Below are positions 6,600-9,162 of a stretch of 9,162 nt of DNA, piece after piece. Positions within the stretch are counted from its first letter, which is position 1, and each line of letters opens with the position of its first letter. The notes below the pieces were generated by a model. That model did no database searches. It saw only the letters and a program-made list of their open reading frames with translations, and was not told the origin of the DNA. Position numbers and translations under genes: made by a program. The DNA is from Oligoflexia bacterium (GTDB lineage Bacteria; Bdellovibrionota; UBA1018), in assembly GCA_903854365.1 (NCBI GenBank), contig CAINWE010000470.1, positions 1 to 9,162 of the forward strand. The letters run 5' to 3'.

Positions 6600-7217
6600 T
6601 TACTTGAGCGCGCGTAGCCGCTGTAGGAGAGAAGCGGGGGAGCCGGATGGAGGCGGCGTATACCCTGCCGGCCAAACCGTAGCGCTATCATAATAAACCT
6701 CCCCGAACTGAGCATCTGCCAGATTTGCTTCACTCAAATTCGCATGTAGGAGAATCGCTCCACTCAAGGTCGCTCCGCTCAGATTCGCGCCTGATAAATT
6801 AGCTCCCACCAAATTCACATCTTGCATGAACGCCAATCTCAGATTCGCACCCTGCAGCTTTGCACCTTGCAATTTGGCAGCCCTAAGATCCGCGGCAAAA
6901 AGCATGGCCTGAGTCAGGTCAGCCCCCTCGAAATCCGCTCTTTGCAAATTCGCAGACCAGAGATTTGCAGCCCTGACACTAGCTCCACGCAAGTTTGCAC
7001 CCTGCAAATTTGCCTTGCGAAGGTTCGCCCGCTGCAAATTGGCACCTCTTAATTTAGCGCCTTGCAAATTGGCTTTAGAGAGGTTCGCTCCATCGAGCTT
7101 TGCATGCGACAGGTTCTTATCTCCTGCCTTTGCTCGAATCTGGTCCTGCTCATTCAAAGCAAACGCACTATTCAAAAAGAATACCAAAGTCCAGGCCAAA
7201 AATACGAACTTTTTCAT
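6600..7217 (-). CDS. Exported pentapeptide-repeat protein
   Basis: A 205-residue protein made of a signal peptide, a repeat domain and a short tail. MKK plus a hydrophobic core and NSAFA (16-20) give a signal peptidase I site before residue 21. Residues 36-175 form 28 uninterrupted A(D/N)LXX-type pentapeptides, starting at LSHAK and ending at FGEVY. At four repeats per turn that is seven full turns of a right-handed quadrilateral beta-helix. The tail has SATVWPAGYTPPP (178-190), a closing motif frequent in this family. Cytoplasmic members such as MfpA and Qnr mimic DNA and protect gyrase; an exported member cannot do that and more likely serves in binding or scaffolding in the envelope. GGGGGA about 5 bases before the ATG is a plausible ribosome-binding site. 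The repeats are also visible in the DNA as 15-base units with recurring TTGCAAATT-like segments. Confidence 0.92.
   Translation of the reverse strand: MKKFVFLAWTLVFFLNSAFALNEQDQIRAKAGDKNLSHAKLDGANLSKANLQGAKLRGANLQRANLRKANLQGANLRGASVRAANLWSANLQRADFEGADLTQAMLFAADLRAAKLQGAKLQGANLRLAFMQDVNLVGANLSGANLSGATLSGAILLHANLSEANLADAQFGEVYYDSATVWPAGYTPPPSGSPASLLQRLRALK
6684..7112 (-). repeat. Tandem 15-base coding repeats of the pentapeptide domain
   Basis: The DNA encoding the 28 pentapeptides shows a regular 15-base period, with near-identical short units such as CTGCAAATTTGC, TTGCAAATTGGC and AGGTTCGC on the plus strand recurring at multiples of 15 bases. The units nearest the start of the gene (about 6940-7100) are the most alike, suggesting more recent internal duplication there. 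Confidence 0.6.
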
Positions 7218-7229
7218 AGCCGTCCCCCA

Positions 7230-7245
7230 AGTGATTTAAGTCACA
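7230..7245. promoter_or_regulatory. CRP/FNR-type palindrome before the pentapeptide gene
   Basis: On the minus strand the site reads TGTGA-CTTAAA-TCACT, matching 9 of the 10 conserved positions of the E. coli CRP consensus TGTGA-N6-TCACA. It lies 13-28 bases before the ATG and just downstream of the predicted transcription start near 7247. A regulator bound there would be expected to repress the pentapeptide gene. No regulator gene is in the window, and the CRP-family identity is inferred from the motif alone. Confidence 0.4.
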
Positions 7246-7253
7246 ACGGAATG

Positions 7254-7282
7254 AATTTATAATCTCAACTTCCAACTGTCAA
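7254..7282 (-). promoter_or_regulatory. Sigma-70-type promoter of the pentapeptide gene
   Basis: A perfect TTGACA (7282-7277) and TAAATT (7259-7254, 4 of 6) on the minus strand are separated by 17 bases. Predicted initiation is near 7247, giving a leader of about 30 bases before the ATG at 7217. Confidence 0.5.
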
Positions 7283-7366
7283 CGAGCGAGTTCCAGGTTG
7301 ATATTTTTAAGCAATCTATTAAGAGAGTCTGAGATGTATTTTTCAATTATAATTTAAATATTAATA

Positions 7367-7375
7367 TGCTATAAA
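7367..7375 (+). promoter_or_regulatory. Candidate extended -10 promoter of the kinase-like lipoprotein gene
   Basis: TGC-TATAAA at 7367-7375 fits the extended -10 pattern TGnTATAAT with one mismatch. It lies at the end of a very AT-rich stretch (about 7310-7390) that also contains a perfect TATAAT (7348-7353) and a second TATAAA (7384-7389), none with a good -35 box at the right distance. Which one is used cannot be decided from sequence. Confidence 0.35.
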
Positions 7376-7451
7376 GCCGCTAGTATAAATCGTGCGTCCG
7401 TAAGCCTTACCTGAATGAGGCCTGGATCGCTTCAATAGCTTGAGTTAGTTT

Positions 7452-9011
7452 ATGATATCAAAAAGGCTGTTCCGAATTTTTTCACTCTCAGCAATCTTTT
7501 TCGGATCTCATTTACTATCGGGCTGCACCCAAAAAAGCGGTCTGCAAATGGGTGGCCCGGAAGTGCCTAACCCTCCCCGTGGGAAGCTCACTACGCATCC
7601 TTTACCCCAAATCAAGAGCAATCCTTCTCAACAACCCAGCCTCACTCTATCCTCTGACTCAAAATCGGCCCGGCTTACTCCGGCACACCTTTGGGAAGGC
7701 AAATTCTCCCATTGCGAGATTGACCCCCAAGTAGCAGTCCAGGCTAGGTCATTCTTTGCTCAGCGTCCCACCTCAACCAGCACACACAACCAGAATCCTA
7801 ATCTCGAACAGGACGCCCCGTTACTCGAAAGCCAAGGAAAGCTTCAAGAAGCCATCTGGCTCTATGCTGAGACGGGGCAGCCGGAGGATTCACGCAAGTC
7901 CCAGCGCCTCAAGGAGGAGCTAAGAGCCATTTTATCGGAGGGAAACTACACGGTGAGCCCGAAACAGCTTGGAGGGACTGTCCCTAAAAAACATCTGATT
8001 TTCAATCGAGGAGTCGAAGGTGTTTTTAAGGACGGACGATCTAACCCCGACATGCCCTGGTCGAATCCAAATGCTGAGGTTGCTGCCTTTTTACTCGACG
8101 ACCTCCTGCTCGATACTCATTTAGTCCCAATGACGGTCTTCCGAGAAATCGACGGTATCCCCGGAACGGTGCAAGTCTTCATGCAGAATGCCGAAACTGC
8201 CAAGCCCGAGATCATCCTAGCCCCTCATTTCCCAGCGTTGGCCTACCTAGACCACCTCATTGGAAACAGCGACCGCAAACTCGACAATACCCTGTTCCTG
8301 CCCCACCTCAATCGAATCGTAGCAATCGATAACGGGAACTCGTTTCATTCTGACTTTCATTGCCTTGATTCAGTTTCGGTGCAAACGTATCTGCAAGACA
8401 CTCCCAAGATCACGCAAAAACTGCTGAGAATCCAGCCCCACGACCTGGACTCAAGCCTAGCGCAAGTTCTTTCCCAGAATGAATTAGACTATCTGAAAGA
8501 TTCGGTTCAATCTCTACAGAGGAACATGAAAAGCGCCCAATGCAAACTCAAGATCCATCCCCAGCGATTGTCCCAAACTCAATTGGCGCGCCTGAACGTA
8601 TTCGGTCCCGGCGCTCACTGCTATCTACCACCTCCAGAACAACTCAACGAAGACAAACATTCCATCAAGATCCTGCACTCTCTCCACGCTCTGGATCCTG
8701 GAAAAACTTATGAATACACCTTAACGACTCGAGGCGAGTGGAATTTGATTGAAATCGTTCAACCTCAGTTGAAGACGATCTACGAAACTCAGGTTGCTCA
8801 AGGCCGGGCTGTTCTAGTCGCTGGAAATTTAAAAATCGTCGGACCAGGCCGTTATCAATACAATCTCCAAAACAAAACACTCATGTTTCCCTTTTTAAAG
8901 ATCCACAACGATTACGCCAAGCTACTCGGCCGAAGGCTTCGTGCACTTTTCCTGCAAGAACTCGGACACGATGGGGAATTCGTAGAGCCAAATCTCACTC
9001 CGCTCTTTTAA
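7452..9011 (+). CDS. Lipoprotein with a PI3/4-kinase- or Fam20-like kinase core
   Basis: A 519-residue protein. Residues 1-25 form a lipoprotein signal ending in lipobox LLSGC, so Cys25 would be lipidated; Thr26 at +2 predicts the outer membrane under the E. coli Lol rule. A Pro/Ser/Asn-rich linker and a helical segment (about 121-163) precede the kinase core. The core has GVEGVFK with ATP-binding Lys193, NAEVAAFLLDDLL with likely helix-C Glu209, LDHLIGNSDRKLDN with catalytic Asp274 and metal-binding Asn279, and IVAIDNGNSF with Asp293 as the DFG-like metal ligand. This order is that of the atypical kinases (PI3/4-kinase, bacterial SCO1664-like and Fam20C groups); HipA is less likely because it lacks the IDNG motif. 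About 140 C-terminal residues (380-519) match nothing I know. Lipid, protein or small-molecule substrates are all possible. No strong ribosome-binding site precedes the ATG. The gene diverges from the pentapeptide gene. Confidence 0.8.
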   Translation: MISKRLFRIFSLSAIFFGSHLLSGCTQKSGLQMGGPEVPNPPRGKLTTHPLPQIKSNPSQQPSLTLSSDSKSARLTPAHLWEGKFSHCEIDPQVAVQARSFFAQRPTSTSTHNQNPNLEQDAPLLESQGKLQEAIWLYAETGQPEDSRKSQRLKEELRAILSEGNYTVSPKQLGGTVPKKHLIFNRGVEGVFKDGRSNPDMPWSNPNAEVAAFLLDDLLLDTHLVPMTVFREIDGIPGTVQVFMQNAETAKPEIILAPHFPALAYLDHLIGNSDRKLDNTLFLPHLNRIVAIDNGNSFHSDFHCLDSVSVQTYLQDTPKITQKLLRIQPHDLDSSLAQVLSQNELDYLKDSVQSLQRNMKSAQCKLKIHPQRLSQTQLARLNVFGPGAHCYLPPPEQLNEDKHSIKILHSLHALDPGKTYEYTLTTRGEWNLIEIVQPQLKTIYETQVAQGRAVLVAGNLKIVGPGRYQYNLQNKTLMFPFLKIHNDYAKLLGRRLRALFLQELGHDGEFVEPNLTPLF

Positions 9012-9114
9012 TTTCAAATACCCAACCGAAAACCTAGTATCCAAATCAGCCCGCTTTTGCTATTGACGACCGATAGCCCGCGAGGCCAACGATCTTGAAG
9101 AAGTCGAACTCATG

Positions 9115-9119
9115 AGGAG
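9115..9119 (+). promoter_or_regulatory. Ribosome-binding site of the gene leaving the window
   Basis: AGGAG lies 9 bases before the ATG at 9129. It is the best ribosome-binding match in the window and is the main reason for calling a gene start there. An ATG overlapping it at 9112 meets a stop after six codons. Confidence 0.5.
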
Positions 9120-9128
9120 CGAAAAATC

Positions 9129-9162
9129 ATGATTAAACTCAATTTTTTAAATATAAAAATAA
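9129..9162 (+). CDS. Start of an unidentified gene, cut by the window end
   Basis: Eleven codons (MIKLNFLNIKI) remain open to the last base, preceded by AGGAG at ideal distance. The visible residues are hydrophobic and Asn/Lys-rich and could begin a signal peptide or membrane segment, but the fragment is too short to identify. It follows the kinase-like lipoprotein gene after 117 bases on the same strand, with no clear terminator between them. Confidence 0.45.
   Translation, partial: MIKLNFLNIKI

Noticed and set aside
6822..7262. Several plus-strand open frames opposite the pentapeptide gene
   Set aside because: They arise from the 15-base repeat structure read on the other strand and have Cys/Arg/Gln-rich meaningless compositions.
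9063..9093. TTGACG at 9063 as a promoter for the gene at the right edge
   Set aside because: No acceptable -10 box at 16-18 bases spacing; the closest AACGAT is 19 bases away and poor.

Overview
The window looks like chromosomal DNA of a Gram-negative bacterium with mixed GC content and short intergenic gaps. Four products carry export signals: three signal peptides and one lipobox. There is no ribosomal RNA, tRNA, CRISPR array, transposase or integrase. The set of genes (an exported USP-type protease, a lipoprotein with a eukaryote-like kinase fold, a long-form pirin and an exported pentapeptide-repeat protein) would suit a predatory or eukaryote-associated lineage such as Bdellovibrionota. 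That placement is a guess from gene content only.

Layout. At the left, on the minus strand, is an exported ubiquitin-specific-protease-like enzyme (105-1598) with a complete catalytic motif set. A 529-base divergent intergenic region separates it from a small exported protein of unknown function with a CxxC pair (2128-2562, plus). Next come a pirin (2705-3721) and a class I methyltransferase (3771-4619), both plus and 49 bases apart, so probably co-transcribed. Convergent with them is a minus-strand group: a pentapeptide-repeat protein (6600-7217), a 76-residue protein (6247-6477) and a YbiT/YkpA-type ABC-F ATPase (4656-6239). The last two are only 7 bases apart. A second divergent intergenic region (7218-7451) leads to a plus-strand lipoprotein with a PI3/4-kinase- or Fam20-like catalytic core (7452-9011). 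A further gene seems to start at 9129 and runs off the window.

The most notable content is the two eukaryote-like enzymes with export signals. One would remove or process ubiquitin-like modifiers. The other would phosphorylate a protein, lipid or small molecule from a membrane anchor. Bacteria have no canonical ubiquitin, so the likeliest substrates are in a eukaryotic host or prey, but nothing here shows delivery into another cell. Other points worth following are an ABC-F ATPase whose second ATP site is degenerate in three separate motifs, a promoter that places the pirin mRNA start on the ATG itself, and a CRP/FNR-like palindrome just downstream of the predicted pentapeptide promoter.
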